Assembly (NCBI RefSeq): GCF_902833145.1
Contig: NZ_CADFEN010000002.1
Coordinates: forward strand, 372,001 to 436,000
DNA length: 64,000 bases
Origin: Burkholderia sp. BCC0506
GTDB lineage: Bacteria > Pseudomonadota > Gammaproteobacteria > Burkholderiales > Burkholderiaceae
Reading direction: 5' to 3'
A program made the position numbers and the translations under genes. How positions within the stretch are numbered: the stretch's first letter is position 1; each line of letters begins with the position of its first letter. The notes beneath the pieces are model-generated. The model was not told the origin of the DNA. It did no database searches and saw nothing but the letters and a program-made list of their open reading frames with translations. This document shows, piece after piece, positions 1 through 8,679 of the stretch.

Positions 1-42
1 GAACGTGCGGAAATCCTGCGTCGCCTCGCCGCCACCAAGTAA
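1..42 (+). CDS. 3' end of an unidentified gene (partial)
   Basis: Frame 1 is open from the window edge and ends at a TAA at 40-42, coding for the last 13 residues of a protein (ending LRRLAATK). The gene starts outside the window, so its product cannot be identified. It converges on the LysR gene, whose stop lies 4 nt further on. The tail is charged and looks like ordinary coding sequence. Confidence 0.55.
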   Translation, partial: ERAEILRRLAATK

Positions 43-46
43 CGCG

Positions 47-1018
47 CTATCGCTGCGCGTCCCCGTAAGTCTCCTTGCACACCGCGCGTAGCGCGTCGAC
101 GAGCCGATCGCGTGCGGGCGAGCGCGAATCGGCGGCGCGCGTGAACAGCGCGATGGGCGGCAGCGTCCACACCAGCGAATACGGCACGATCGCCACGCCG
201 GCGATCCGCACCAGCTCCTCCGCGATATCGGCCGGCACGATCGACACGGCTTCGTCGCTCGACGCGATCATTTCGCCGATCAGCTTCGACGAATAGCTTT
301 CGACGATCGGCACGGGCGGCGCGATGCCGGCCGACAGGAACAGGTCGGTCACCTGCTCGCGCATCGGCGTATGCGGCGCGCCGAGAATCCAGTCGAGCGC
401 GTGCAGCTTGTGCCAGTCGAGCGGCGTGCGCGCGAGCTTGGCCGCCAGACGCCGGCTCGCGATCATGCGCGGCTGCTGCTGGTACAGCACTTCGAACGAG
501 ACCTGCCCGAGATCGATCGCCGACGACGCACGCCCGATCACGATGTCGACGCTGTGATCCCGGAGTTGCAGCAGCAACTGATCGCTGGTGCCTTCGTGAA
601 TCGTCACGGTCAGGCGCCGCTCCATGCTCGCTTGCAGCCGCTTCAGCGCGGCCGACAGCATGTGGCCGGAGATGAACGGAATCACGCCGATGTGCAGATG
701 GGCCGCATGACCGGCGGCGACGGCCTCCATCTCCCGGGCGAGGTGGTCGAGATCCTGGATCATCGCCTTCGCCCGCTCGAGCACCACCGCGCCGAGCGCC
801 GTGGGCCGCATGCCGCGCGACGAGCGCTCGAACAGCGGCGTGCCGAACATGCTCTCCAGTTCGGACAGCGCGTTCGTCACGGCCGGCTGGCTGCTGGCCA
901 TGTGCTCGGCGACGCGCGTCAGCGAGCCGTGCTGCTGGATCTGCAGCAACAGCACCAGATGCCGAATCTTCAGACGCGCGCCGAGCCGCCTGACCACGTC
1001 GTTCGCGTCAAAATTCAT
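47..1018 (-). CDS. LysR family transcriptional regulator
   Basis: A 323-residue LysR-type regulator. The winged helix-turn-helix lies at about residues 15-75 (LTRVAEHMASSQPAVTNALS, then FGTPLFERSSRGMRPT), followed by a periplasmic-binding-protein-like effector domain. Its overall pattern, with a long N-terminal lead before the helix-turn-helix, is like the GbpR/CbL-type regulators of sugar or aromatic catabolism. It is divergent from the malic enzyme gene across 135 nt, which suggests control of that gene or of itself. The effector is unknown. Length is normal for the family and no domain is missing. Confidence 0.9.
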   Translation of the reverse strand: MNFDANDVVRRLGARLKIRHLVLLLQIQQHGSLTRVAEHMASSQPAVTNALSELESMFGTPLFERSSRGMRPTALGAVVLERAKAMIQDLDHLAREMEAVAAGHAAHLHIGVIPFISGHMLSAALKRLQASMERRLTVTIHEGTSDQLLLQLRDHSVDIVIGRASSAIDLGQVSFEVLYQQQPRMIASRRLAAKLARTPLDWHKLHALDWILGAPHTPMREQVTDLFLSAGIAPPVPIVESYSSKLIGEMIASSDEAVSIVPADIAEELVRIAGVAIVPYSLVWTLPPIALFTRAADSRSPARDRLVDALRAVCKETYGDAQR

Positions 1019-1027
1019 TGACTGGTC

Positions 1028-1037
1028 ATGTATACAT
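1028..1037. promoter_or_regulatory. Perfect 10-bp palindrome between LysR gene and malic enzyme gene
   Basis: ATGTATACAT is a perfect palindrome 10 nt upstream of the LysR start codon, in an AT-richer 60-nt patch of the divergent intergenic region. LysR proteins usually bind dyad sequences near their own start, so this is a candidate autoregulatory operator. Only position and symmetry support it. Confidence 0.35.
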
Positions 1038-1153
1038 CAGAAAAAAGTGATGGGCCGATATTAAAACAGAATCATCACGTTATGGCGGATCCCTAGAATC
1101 CCCTTCATGGATCGCGCCGGGACTGGCCCGGCGCCCACGCCGAGACCCAAAAC

Positions 1154-3454
1154 ATGAAACAGACAGAGACACAGCAGCAGGCCGCGTTCGACTATCACGA
1201 GTTTCCGACCCCGGGGAAAATCTCGGTCGTCGCGAGCAAGCCGCTGGTGACCCAGCGCGATCTGGCGCTGGCTTATACGCCCGGTGTGGCGAGCGTGTGC
1301 GAGTCGATCGCCGCCGATCCGCTGCAGGCGCACCGCTTCACGAGCCGCGGCAACCTGGTCGGCGTGATCACGAACGGCACCGCCGTGCTCGGCCTGGGCA
1401 ACATCGGCCCGCTCGCGTCGAAGCCGGTGATGGAAGGCAAGGCCGTCCTGTTCAAGAAGTTCGCCGGGATCGACGTGTTCGACATCGAGATCAACGAGAC
1501 CGACCCGGACAAGCTGGTCGACATCATCGCGGGCCTCGAACCCACGTTCGGCGGCATCAACCTCGAGGACATCAAGGCGCCGGAATGCTTCACGGTCGAG
1601 CAGAAGCTGCGCGAGCGCATGAAGATTCCCGTCTTCCACGACGATCAGCACGGCACGGCCATTACCGTTTCCGCCGCGTTCATCAACGGGCTGAAGGTGG
1701 TCGGGAAGTCCATCAAGGAGGTGAAGGTCGTGACGTCGGGCGCCGGGGCGGCCGCGCTCGCGTGCCTGGACCTGCTGGTCGACCTCGGGCTGCCGGTCGA
1801 AAACATCTGGGTGACCGACATCGAGGGCGTCGTCTATCGCGGCCGTACCGTGCTGATGGACCCGGCCAAGTCGCGCTTCGCGCAGGAAACCGACGCGCGC
1901 AAGCTCGCCGACGTGATCGGCGGCGCGGACGTGTTCCTGGGGCTGTCGGTGGGCGGCATTCTCACCGCGGAGATGCTCAAGCAGATGGCGGCGCGCCCGC
2001 TGATTCTCGCGCTGGCCAACCCGACGCCGGAGATTTTCCCGGAACTGGCGCATGAGACGCGCGACGACGTCGTCATCGCGACGGGCCGCTCGGACTACCC
2101 GAACCAGGTCAACAACGTGCTGTGCTTCCCGTACATTTTCCGCGGCGCGCTGGACGTGGGCGCGACGACGATCACGCGCGAGATGGAAATCGCCGCGGTG
2201 CATGCGATCGCGGGGCTGGCCGAGGAAGAACAGAACGAAGTCGTCGCGGCGGCCTACGGTGCATACGACGTGTCGTTCGGCGCGCAATACCTGATCCCGA
2301 AGCCGTTCGACCCGCGCCTGATTGTGCGGATCGCGCCGGCGGTGGCGAAGGCGGCGATGGAAGGCGGCGTGGCGACGCGTCCGCTCGCGAATCTCGATGC
2401 GTACGTCGAGCAGTTGCAGCAGTTCGTCTACCACTCGGGTGCGTTCATGAAGCCGCTGTTCGCGACTGCGCGTCAGCTCGTGCGCGACGGCGGCAAGGCG
2501 CGAATCGTGTTCACCGAGGGCGAGGACGAGCGCGTGCTGCGTGCGGTGCAGGTGATCGTCGACGAGAAGCTCGCGCGGCCGATTCTGGTCGGGCGCCCGG
2601 AGGTGTTGCTGGCGCGCATCGAGCGGTTCGGCCTGCGCCTGCGGCTTGGTCAGGACGTCGAAGTGACCAATCCGGAATACGACGAACGCTTCCCGCAGTA
2701 CTGGACGAAGTATTGGGAAATGCGCTGCCGCGACGGCATTTCGAAGGAAATGGCGCGTGTGGAAATGCGCCGCCGCCTGACGCTGATCGGCGCGATGATG
2801 GTGCAGCTCGGCGATGCGGACGGGATGATCTGCGGGACGGTGGGCGAGTATCACAATCACCTGCGGTTCGTGGACGAAGTGATCGGCAAGAAGCCGGGCG
2901 CGTCGACCTACGCGGCGATGAACATCCTGCTGCTCGATCAGCGGACGGTGGCGCTGGTCGATACGCACGTGAACGACAACCCCGACGCGGAGCAGATCGC
3001 GGAATTTACGATCGCGGCGGCGCGGCAGATGGAATGGCTGAACCTCACGCCGAAGGTGGCGTTGCTGTCGCGGTCGAATTTCGGGTCGGGGAGTGCGGCT
3101 TCGGGTGTGAAGATGCGCCGGGCGCTGGAAATCATGCGCGAGCGGGCGCCGGATATCGAGGCCGATGGCGAGATGCATGGCGACTGTGCGCTGGATGAAG
3201 GGCTGCGCGCGAAGCTGCTGCCGATGTCACCGTTGAAGGGGGCCGCGAATTTGCTGGTTTGTCCGAATGTGGATGCGGGGAATATTGCGTACAACCTGCT
3301 CAAGACTGAAGCCGGGAGCAATGTGGCGGTGGGGCCGTTCTTGTTGGGCGTCAACGCTCCGGTGAACATCCTGACTTCGAGCGCGACCGTGCGGCGGATC
3401 GTGAATATGGCCGCGCTGACGGTGATCGAGGCGAATCGGGGTGTGGGTGGTTGA
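1154..3454 (+). CDS. maeB: NADP-dependent malic enzyme with phosphotransacetylase-like domain
   Basis: A 766-residue, two-domain malic enzyme of the MaeB type, which oxidatively decarboxylates malate to pyruvate with NADP+. The N-terminal malic domain carries the YTPGVA segment (about residue 38), [12 protein letters not shown] and [13 protein letters not shown] (about 120-145). A Rossmann domain (about 160-420) contains [11 protein letters not shown]. From about residue 430 to the end it is homologous to phosphate acetyltransferase ([22 protein letters not shown]); in MaeB this part is regulatory rather than catalytic. Length matches the family (about 760). It stands alone, with a strong terminator 10 nt after the stop. 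It is cytosolic and links the TCA cycle to gluconeogenesis and NADPH supply. Confidence 0.95.
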   Translation: MKQTETQQQAAFDYHEFPTPGKISVVASKPLVTQRDLALAYTPGVASVCESIAADPLQAHRFTSRGNLVGVITNGTAVLGLGNIGPLASKPVMEGKAVLFKKFAGIDVFDIEINETDPDKLVDIIAGLEPTFGGINLEDIKAPECFTVEQKLRERMKIPVFHDDQHGTAITVSAAFINGLKVVGKSIKEVKVVTSGAGAAALACLDLLVDLGLPVENIWVTDIEGVVYRGRTVLMDPAKSRFAQETDARKLADVIGGADVFLGLSVGGILTAEMLKQMAARPLILALANPTPEIFPELAHETRDDVVIATGRSDYPNQVNNVLCFPYIFRGALDVGATTITREMEIAAVHAIAGLAEEEQNEVVAAAYGAYDVSFGAQYLIPKPFDPRLIVRIAPAVAKAAMEGGVATRPLANLDAYVEQLQQFVYHSGAFMKPLFATARQLVRDGGKARIVFTEGEDERVLRAVQVIVDEKLARPILVGRPEVLLARIERFGLRLRLGQDVEVTNPEYDERFPQYWTKYWEMRCRDGISKEMARVEMRRRLTLIGAMMVQLGDADGMICGTVGEYHNHLRFVDEVIGKKPGASTYAAMNILLLDQRTVALVDTHVNDNPDAEQIAEFTIAAARQMEWLNLTPKVALLSRSNFGSGSAASGVKMRRALEIMRERAPDIEADGEMHGDCALDEGLRAKLLPMSPLKGAANLLVCPNVDAGNIAYNLLKTEAGSNVAVGPFLLGVNAPVNILTSSATVRRIVNMAALTVIEANRGVGG

Positions 3455-3464
3455 TCGATGGGCG

Positions 3465-3491
3465 AAGGGGCGGCTACTGCCGCCCCTTGGT
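3465..3491 (+). terminator. Rho-independent terminator after maeB
   Basis: A perfect 10-bp stem (AAGGGGCGGC / GCCGCCCCTT) with a TACT loop lies at 3465-3488, 10 nt after the maeB stop codon. The T-run is short, so termination may be partial. Confidence 0.75.
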
Positions 3492-3916
3492 TGTCGGCAA
3501 TCGGCCGGAATGCGCCCCCGGTCGACTGCTTCTCGTTGTCCGGTCGTCCGTCGGAGACGGACAATAGCCGCATCGAGATTCTCAGGTATCGGGATGACTG
3601 ACTGGATAGCTGAACTCGCGTGCTATCCAATCGCACCAAGATCGGCAAAACTGATTGTTCTCGCACGGCAGCCTTCCGTGAATTCGGGATCGTGACTCGA
3701 AAAGAACACCACCCGGTCTGGCGCATTCGGGGTTCGAGGCACTCGCCTGGACGACTTGAATCGCTCGATCTCCGGACGGCCATTGACGGCCACTTCGTGG
3801 CACGGCAATATGGTTCGCATGAACTTCAACGCGCTCAAATCCATGATGTGCACCATGACCGCCTATGGCGAGTCGTGGGAGACGTGACGTTCATCCATCG
3901 CACACACATGTCCGCT

Positions 3917-3950
3917 ACGGCCCCGCCATCATGACGGGGCCGTGTCTTTT
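3917..3950 (+). terminator. Orphan rho-independent terminator
   Basis: A perfect 9-bp stem (ACGGCCCCG at 3917-3925, CGGGGCCGT at 3935-3943) has a 9-nt loop and is followed by GTCTTTT. No convincing gene lies immediately upstream on this strand, so its transcript is unidentified. Confidence 0.7.
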
Positions 3951-4071
3951 CAGGCGCTCCGGATTGCATTGGCTAAAACAGGAGTGATTGCATGCATGAC
4001 AGAGTAAGTGTTTCCGTCCCGCGAGCCTTTGCCGGCGTATCGACGCGATCGCTCGAACCGGGGAGCGTGAC

Positions 4072-4545
4072 ATGCTGACGATACGAAAGGCGGGGCGCGA
4101 TGACGCCGTCGACGCATGGGATATACGCAAAGCCTCAGTGCATGCTGCATGCGCCGGTTATTATTCGGAGGCCGCCCTTTCGGGGTGGGTCGATGGGATG
4201 CCCACCAATAAATGGGCGAGCGTCGTCGAACGTGACTTCTACGTTGCCATCGATGCAGGACGGATTGTTGGCACCGGCATGCTGACAGTCGAGAGCGGGC
4301 AGGTCGACGCAATCTTCGTCCGTCCATCGCACATGGGACGTGGCATTGGCCGCAAGGTGCTGTGCTTTCTCGAAGCGTTGGCCGCCGAACATGGCCTGGT
4401 CGAAATGCGCCTCGATGCCACGCTCAACGCCGCGCCGTTCTATCGTAGGTGCGGTTGGACGGGCGATTCGATTTCGGCCTATCGGACTTCACGTGGATTG
4501 GAATTGGCGTGCGTACCGATGAGCAAGTACATCGCCCTCGCGTAG
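4072..4545 (+). CDS. GNAT family N-acetyltransferase
   Basis: A 157-residue single-domain GNAT protein. The acetyl-CoA pyrophosphate-binding loop is visible as VRPSHMGRGIGRKVL at about residues 82-96, preceded by the central strand (VGTGMLTVESGQVDAIFV) and followed by the FYRRCGW element typical of strand beta-6. It is expected to be a cytosolic enzyme transferring acetyl from acetyl-CoA to an amine. The substrate cannot be told. The next gene on the same strand starts 62 nt later and may be co-transcribed. Confidence 0.88.
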   Translation: MLTIRKAGRDDAVDAWDIRKASVHAACAGYYSEAALSGWVDGMPTNKWASVVERDFYVAIDAGRIVGTGMLTVESGQVDAIFVRPSHMGRGIGRKVLCFLEALAAEHGLVEMRLDATLNAAPFYRRCGWTGDSISAYRTSRGLELACVPMSKYIALA

Positions 4546-4607
4546 GTAACATTTCATGCGGCTTGCGCTTGCGGGCAGGAGCAGGTGACCGTTCCTGAGC
4601 GCTGTCG

Positions 4608-5111
4608 ATGGCCATGGACCTGTCGAATACGAAGCGTTTCCGATGCATTATGAGCGCGACATCCGATCATCCGTGTCATGAGCCCGTTGAACGTGCGATC
4701 TTCGTCGCCGCGCCCATCGAGATCCTGGCGGCCAGCCTTGCCGATCCCGCGCGGATGGCCCAGTGGATGGGCGACGAAGCCATGCCCGTCTCTGTCGAGC
4801 ATGAGGGGCGCGCCGGCGGCTCGATCGTTGTACGCGGGCGACAGCACGTACCGTTCGAGAACCGTGGACGCATTTTGCGCTGGGATCCGCCGCGGCGCTT
4901 CAGCTGGACGCACCTGAGCACACTGTCGAACCTGCCGGACGAGCCAGCCAGCTACACGACGCTGGATTTCGCGCTGGAGCCCACTCGCGGCGGAACGATG
5001 CTCTCGTTCACGATGCACGGCTTTCCGACGCTGGTCATCCGCAAGCATCTGGTGCTCTACTGGCGCGTGACGCTGGATGTCATCCGGTGCCAGGCGGAGG
5101 CCGACGTTTGA
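4608..5111 (+). CDS. SRPBCC (AHSA1-like) domain protein
   Basis: A protein of up to 167 residues in the START/SRPBCC ligand-binding superfamily, AHSA1/polyketide-cyclase-like. Its typical opening is VERAIFVAAPIEILAASLADPARMAQWMG, with the middle turn GRILRWDPPRRFSWTH and a C-terminal long helix. Members bind small hydrophobic ligands or act in stress responses. No specific function can be assigned. No start has a clear ribosome site: ATG 4608, ATG 4614 and ATG 4650 (residue 15) are all possible, and the conserved domain begins about residue 28. The C-terminus is short compared with relatives, ending just as the last helix finishes. Confidence 0.72.
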   Translation: MAMDLSNTKRFRCIMSATSDHPCHEPVERAIFVAAPIEILAASLADPARMAQWMGDEAMPVSVEHEGRAGGSIVVRGRQHVPFENRGRILRWDPPRRFSWTHLSTLSNLPDEPASYTTLDFALEPTRGGTMLSFTMHGFPTLVIRKHLVLYWRVTLDVIRCQAEADV

Positions 5112-5216
5112 TCTCACGCGGCCTTCACTATCCTGTCCGTCTTTGTAACGACTTGAGTGCGACAGCAGAAGCGCAGCACGTATCCATGGGCATTGCATTG
5201 CTACGAGCGTCATGCG

Positions 5217-5627
5217 TCATTGAATGCGAAGAAACATTCCCGCTTTCTCCGGAAGCACCGACGGCTGGAAGCCATAGCGCTCATAGAACTTCGGCGTCCC
5301 GTGATCCGCCATCAGACTGACATACGCGGTTGGCGGCGCATTCTCGTGAATGTATCCCATGAGCGCGCGCATGATCAGATCGCCCACGCCCTTCTTCTGA
5401 TGGGGCGGCAATACGGCAATATCCACGACCTCGAAGAAACAACCGCCGTCGCCGATTACCCTGCCGATTCCGATCGGAACGCTGCCCCAGTACGCCACTA
5501 CGCTGAAAAGGCCATTCTTCAATCCGATCGTTGCGGCCTGCTCGGATTTTCGGCTCAACCCCGCAGCAACGCGAATCTCGATATAGGTGGATACGGACGG
5601 TATTTCCTGGCGGATGATGTATTCCAT
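5217..5627 (-). CDS. GNAT family N-acetyltransferase
   Basis: A 136-residue GNAT enzyme. The acetyl-CoA binding motif is VLPPHQKKGVGDLIMRAL at about residues 73-90, followed by the FYERYGF element near the C-terminus. The fold is complete although compact. It converges with the SRPBCC gene, with 105 nt between the two stops. The substrate is unknown. It is not closely similar to the other GNAT protein at 4.1-4.5 kb, so this is not a recent duplication. Confidence 0.88.
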   Translation of the reverse strand: MEYIIRQEIPSVSTYIEIRVAAGLSRKSEQAATIGLKNGLFSVVAYWGSVPIGIGRVIGDGGCFFEVVDIAVLPPHQKKGVGDLIMRALMGYIHENAPPTAYVSLMADHGTPKFYERYGFQPSVLPEKAGMFLRIQ

Positions 5628-5695
5628 ATGAACCCTTCAAGGTGAACGTGCAGGGAAATGGCGATGCTCGATGGGCATCGCTGGCTCAGACCCAC

Positions 5696-6043
5696 TCAGA
5701 TGATGAACGTCAGCCGCTCTGCACCGCGCCAGATCCGGCTGTCGATGATTTCATCGACCATCTCGAGCACCGTCCGCTTCCCTTCGAGCACCGCTTGCGA
5801 ATGCGAGCGCGCCGTATTTTCACAGAGCGCCCATGTGACATAGGCGCCCCGGATCGGGCTCCACGAAATCGAATCTTTCCACAACGCGTTGCCGGCGACC
5901 GCGCAACAGGGCGTCACGGTGTCCGCGATTCCCCGTCGAGCGAGTTCCATCGACAGATGCATCGCGTCGAGTTCGAACAGGATGTCGGGTTCGAAATGGC
6001 GACGGACCATCGCGTGCTCGATGGTCGAGCGGATAACGGTGAC
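5696..6043 (-). pseudogene. Truncated LysR regulator (C-terminal part only)
   Basis: The frame read leftwards from about 6043 gives a LysR effector-domain C-terminus: VIRSTIEHAM, then FELDAMHLSMELARRGIADT (the conserved glycine-region dyad contact) and VLEMVDEI near the end. The helix-turn-helix and the first half of the effector domain are absent, and an in-frame stop occurs at 6062-6064, upstream of the homology. The 3' end is intact. The remnant abuts the head of a truncated oxidoreductase on the other strand, which is what a deletion across a divergent gene pair would leave. Confidence 0.75.
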
Positions 6044-6344
6044 GCAGGCTGCGGTCGACGACTATCTCGACGCGATACAGGCGCATCTTCCGGGCCTCGG
6101 CATCGAAAGCGTCCGCGTCGCGGATCCGCAGGATTTCGCACGCGGGCGGCATTTGTACGAAGGCGCGCTCTACGGCATTGCGCCGGGCACGACGCCCGAC
6201 AAGTTGTTCCCGCATCGCGCAGGGCTGCGCGGCCTCTATCTCGGCGGACAAACGACCTTCCCGGGGTATGGCGTAGCCACGGCCATGCTTTCCGGGATCC
6301 AGGCGGCGGAAGCGGCCGTGCACGATATGCGACGCAATGCGTAA
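6044..6344 (+). pseudogene. Truncated FAD-dependent oxidoreductase (phytoene-desaturase-like C-terminus)
   Basis: From about 6044 the plus strand reads QAAVDDYLDAIQAHLPGL, then GALYGIAPG and finally GLYLGGQTTFPGYGVATAML. These are the C-terminal signatures of the NAD(P)/FAD oxidoreductase family that includes phytoene desaturases, where the last motif contacts FAD. Only about 100 of the expected 500 residues remain, and the N-terminal dinucleotide-binding motif is missing. An ATG at 5889 gives a longer open frame, but its first 45 residues are antisense to the LysR remnant and have no homology pattern. The gene is non-functional. Confidence 0.75.
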
Positions 6345-6566
6345 CCTCGGCGGCACGCCCGAACATGCATCGCATCGGCGGTTCGTGCCGCGCCTCCCCC
6401 CATTTAATGACCAAACCGCAAGACCTAGTGCATAGATATCGTTTGCCGCGCCCTTAATGACTATCGACAATCGTGGCTCGAATTCACCGCCGCGGCGTCA
6501 GAAGCGCCTTGGCGGCCGGCACGCGACGGCTATCCCGGCCGCCCGCGCCTTCCAGCTCACGACGAC

Positions 6567-7766
6567 ATGTACGCGTTCACGCCCTCATTCCAAAACCCTG
6601 CCGGCTCGCCGATCCGCGAGTTGTTCAAGTACCTGTCCGAACCGGGCATGATTTCGTTCGCCGGCGGCTATCCGGCCAGCGACCTGTTCGACGTCGATGG
6701 CCTGAACGCCGCCGCCGAACGCGCATACGCGCAGCCCGTGCGCTGCCTGCAATACGGTCCGACCGACGGCCTCGCCGAACTGAAGCAGCAATTGATCGCG
6801 CTGATGGCGCGTCGCGGCGTCGCGTGCACGCCGGCCGAACTGCTTGTCACGACCGGCTCGCAGCAGGGCCTCGACCTGCTGCTGCGCGTGATGGTGTCGC
6901 CCGGCGATGTCGTGCTGACCGAACAGCCGGCGTACCCGGCCACGCTGCAGGCGATGCGGCTGCAACAGGCGCGCATCGTGACGATTCCCGTCGACGGCGA
7001 AGGTCTCGACGTCGATCGTCTCGGCGAACAGCTTGCGTCCGGTGCGATCGTGCAGCCGAAGCTGCTCTACACGGTCCCGACCTTCGCGAACCCGACGGGC
7101 GCGACGCTCACGCGCGAACGCCGGCTGAAGCTGCTGCGTCTCGCGGTGCGATACCGTTTCCTGATCGTCGAGGACGATCCGTACGGCGACCTGCGTTTCG
7201 CGGGCGAAGCCGTGCCGTCGATGCTCGCGCTGGCCGGCGAAGTGGACGGCGCACGTGACTGGCTCGTGCATTTCGCGAGCCTGTCGAAGATCGTCGCGCC
7301 GGGGCTGCGGGTGGGCTGGACGATCGCGCCGGACGAGATCGCGCGGCGCTGCGTGGTCGCGAAGCAGACGGTCGATCTGTGCAGCACGTCGTGGACGCAG
7401 GCCACCGCCGCCGAATACCTGGCGGACGGCGCACTCGAACGCCATCTGCCGCGCATCACGGCCGCATACCGGCGCAAATGCGATGCGATGTGCGACGCGC
7501 TGCGCGACGGGTTCGGCGACGCGATCGAATTCCATCGTCCCGAGGGCGGAATGTTCGTATGGGCGAGGCTCGGTGCGGTATCGTCGGACGCGCTGCTGCC
7601 GCAGGCGATCGCCAACAAGATCGTGTTCGTGCCCGGCAAGGCGTTCTTCGCGGACAACGTCGACGCAGCGTCGCTGCGCCTGTCGTTCGCCGCGCCGGAC
7701 GTCGATGCGATCCGGGAAGGTGTCGCACGCCTCGTGCGCGCGTATGGTGCGGCGCTGGCCGCGTGA
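6567..7766 (+). CDS. PLP-dependent aminotransferase, class I/II (LysN/MocR-like fold)
   Basis: A 399-residue fold-type I aminotransferase. Visible elements are the substrate-side FAGGYPASDLF, the phosphate-region TTGSQQGLDLL, EQPAYPATLQAM, the VPTFANPTGATL segment (Asn contacting the PLP ring), the VEDDPYGDLRF aspartate that pairs with the pyridine nitrogen, and the Schiff-base lysine in SLSKIVAPGLRVGW. The pattern is that of 2-aminoadipate/aromatic/branched aminotransferases without the GntR domain of MocR proteins. Substrate is unknown. A 63-residue protein follows 12 nt downstream and is probably co-expressed. Confidence 0.92.
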   Translation: MYAFTPSFQNPAGSPIRELFKYLSEPGMISFAGGYPASDLFDVDGLNAAAERAYAQPVRCLQYGPTDGLAELKQQLIALMARRGVACTPAELLVTTGSQQGLDLLLRVMVSPGDVVLTEQPAYPATLQAMRLQQARIVTIPVDGEGLDVDRLGEQLASGAIVQPKLLYTVPTFANPTGATLTRERRLKLLRLAVRYRFLIVEDDPYGDLRFAGEAVPSMLALAGEVDGARDWLVHFASLSKIVAPGLRVGWTIAPDEIARRCVVAKQTVDLCSTSWTQATAAEYLADGALERHLPRITAAYRRKCDAMCDALRDGFGDAIEFHRPEGGMFVWARLGAVSSDALLPQAIANKIVFVPGKAFFADNVDAASLRLSFAAPDVDAIREGVARLVRAYGAALAA

Positions 7767-7778
7767 GGAGACATCGAC

Positions 7779-7970
7779 ATGACCATCACCGTCAACGAAA
7801 CGGCATCGAAGGGCGCAGCGGCGAGCGCCGGCGACAAGCGGCCAGCGACGCATCGCTCGTCGCAGATCAGCGCCGGGCCGCAGTACGTGGCCGACGTGCT
7901 CGGCCGCTTCGGCGCGGAGCCGCCGACCGATGCCGGCGATGCGGCGCCGGTCGTGCTCGGCTACAACTGA
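7779..7970 (+). CDS. Small hypothetical protein downstream of aminotransferase
   Basis: A 63-residue, Ala/Ser-rich, probably partly disordered protein with no recognisable domain. A good ribosome site (GAGGAGA at about 7767-7773, overlapping the end of the aminotransferase gene) and a 12-nt gap indicate translational coupling. The stop is followed by a hairpin-prone sequence. I do not recognise a family. The C-terminal half (QYVADVLGRFGAEPP) has helix-forming character. It could be a short accessory peptide of the aminotransferase or a fast-evolving species-specific gene. Confidence 0.6.
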   Translation: MTITVNETASKGAAASAGDKRPATHRSSQISAGPQYVADVLGRFGAEPPTDAGDAAPVVLGYN

Positions 7971-8066
7971 CCGGCACGACGGCGGCGGTTCGCGTCACAT
8001 GCGAGCCGCCGCCGACACAAACGGTTAAGCTTGCGCGATCGAAACACCGACGATCGCCGCCGTCTC

Positions 8067-8654
8067 ATGTCCGACTCGACCTCAGAAACGCTCGCGCAAA
8101 CCTACGACCGCCTGTGGACGTGCCTCGAATCCGGCGTCGGCCCGCAGCGCTCGCCGTTCACGATGCTGCAGGCGGCCACGCTCGGCCTGGACGGTGCGCC
8201 GAAGGTTCGGACGATCGTATTGCGTCAGGTGAGCCGCGCCGACCGTGTGCTGTCGTTTCATACCGACGTGCGTTCGGAGAAGGTCGCGGAGTTGCGTCGC
8301 GATCCGCGTATCTCGATCGTGACCAACGATCTCGACGCGCTCGTGCAGATTCGCGCGGAAGGCGTGGCGACGATCTGCGACGACGAAGCGCAACGGCGCG
8401 CGATCTGGCAATCGAGCCGTCCGCATACGCTGCTGCTGTATCGCGCGCCGTTGCCGCCCGGTACGCCGGTCGCGTCGCCTGAGGCCGCGCATGTCGACAG
8501 CGCTGCCCCCTCCGGCGACGGCTACGAAAACTTCTGCCTGATCCACATGACGGTCACGCGCATCGACTGGCTCGAACTCGCGCGCACCGGCCATCGGCGA
8601 GCGGTATTCGACCTGAGCGAAAGCGGCTACGCAGCCCGCTGGATCGCCCCCTGA
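8067..8654 (+). CDS. Pyridoxamine 5'-phosphate oxidase-like FMN-binding protein
   Basis: A 195-residue protein of the PNPOx-like split-barrel superfamily (Alr4036-type). Typical elements are the N-terminal helix pair, MLQAATLGLDGAPKVRTIVL, SFHTDVRSEKVAELR (the FMN-phosphate region with the conserved Arg/Lys), and the C-terminal FCLIHMTVTRIDWLEL, like the substrate-side strand of PdxH. ATG 8067 is chosen over a TTG at 8031 because the family homology begins just after it. It lies after the PLP-enzyme gene on the same strand, so a role in vitamin B6 chemistry is tempting, but family members mostly have unknown substrates. Confidence 0.82.
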   Translation: MSDSTSETLAQTYDRLWTCLESGVGPQRSPFTMLQAATLGLDGAPKVRTIVLRQVSRADRVLSFHTDVRSEKVAELRRDPRISIVTNDLDALVQIRAEGVATICDDEAQRRAIWQSSRPHTLLLYRAPLPPGTPVASPEAAHVDSAAPSGDGYENFCLIHMTVTRIDWLELARTGHRRAVFDLSESGYAARWIAP

Positions 8655-8679
8655 CGCGGGCCTGGCGCGCGCGCGCCAC

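Larger units (their letters stand above)
3455..4071. other. 617-nt region without a convincing gene
   Basis: This stretch between maeB and the acetyltransferase gene is less GC-rich than its surroundings. It holds the maeB terminator, a second terminator at 3917-3950 and a 22-codon ORF at 3819-3887 (starts MNFNALKSMM) with no clear ribosome site. Longer frames exist on both strands (3620-3934 plus, 3623-3856 minus), but neither reads as a recognisable protein family. The second terminator implies that something is transcribed rightwards here, either a short transcript or the remains of a gene. Confidence 0.5.

Noticed and set aside
1061-3178. 705-codon minus-strand frame opposite maeB
   Set aside because: His/Arg-rich low-complexity translation, typical of antisense in GC-rich DNA; maeB on the plus strand is unambiguous.
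3620-3934. 104-codon plus frame and 77-codon minus frame in the gap after maeB
   Set aside because: The plus frame ends inside a terminator hairpin, and the minus frame shows no family pattern; both lack a credible ribosome site.
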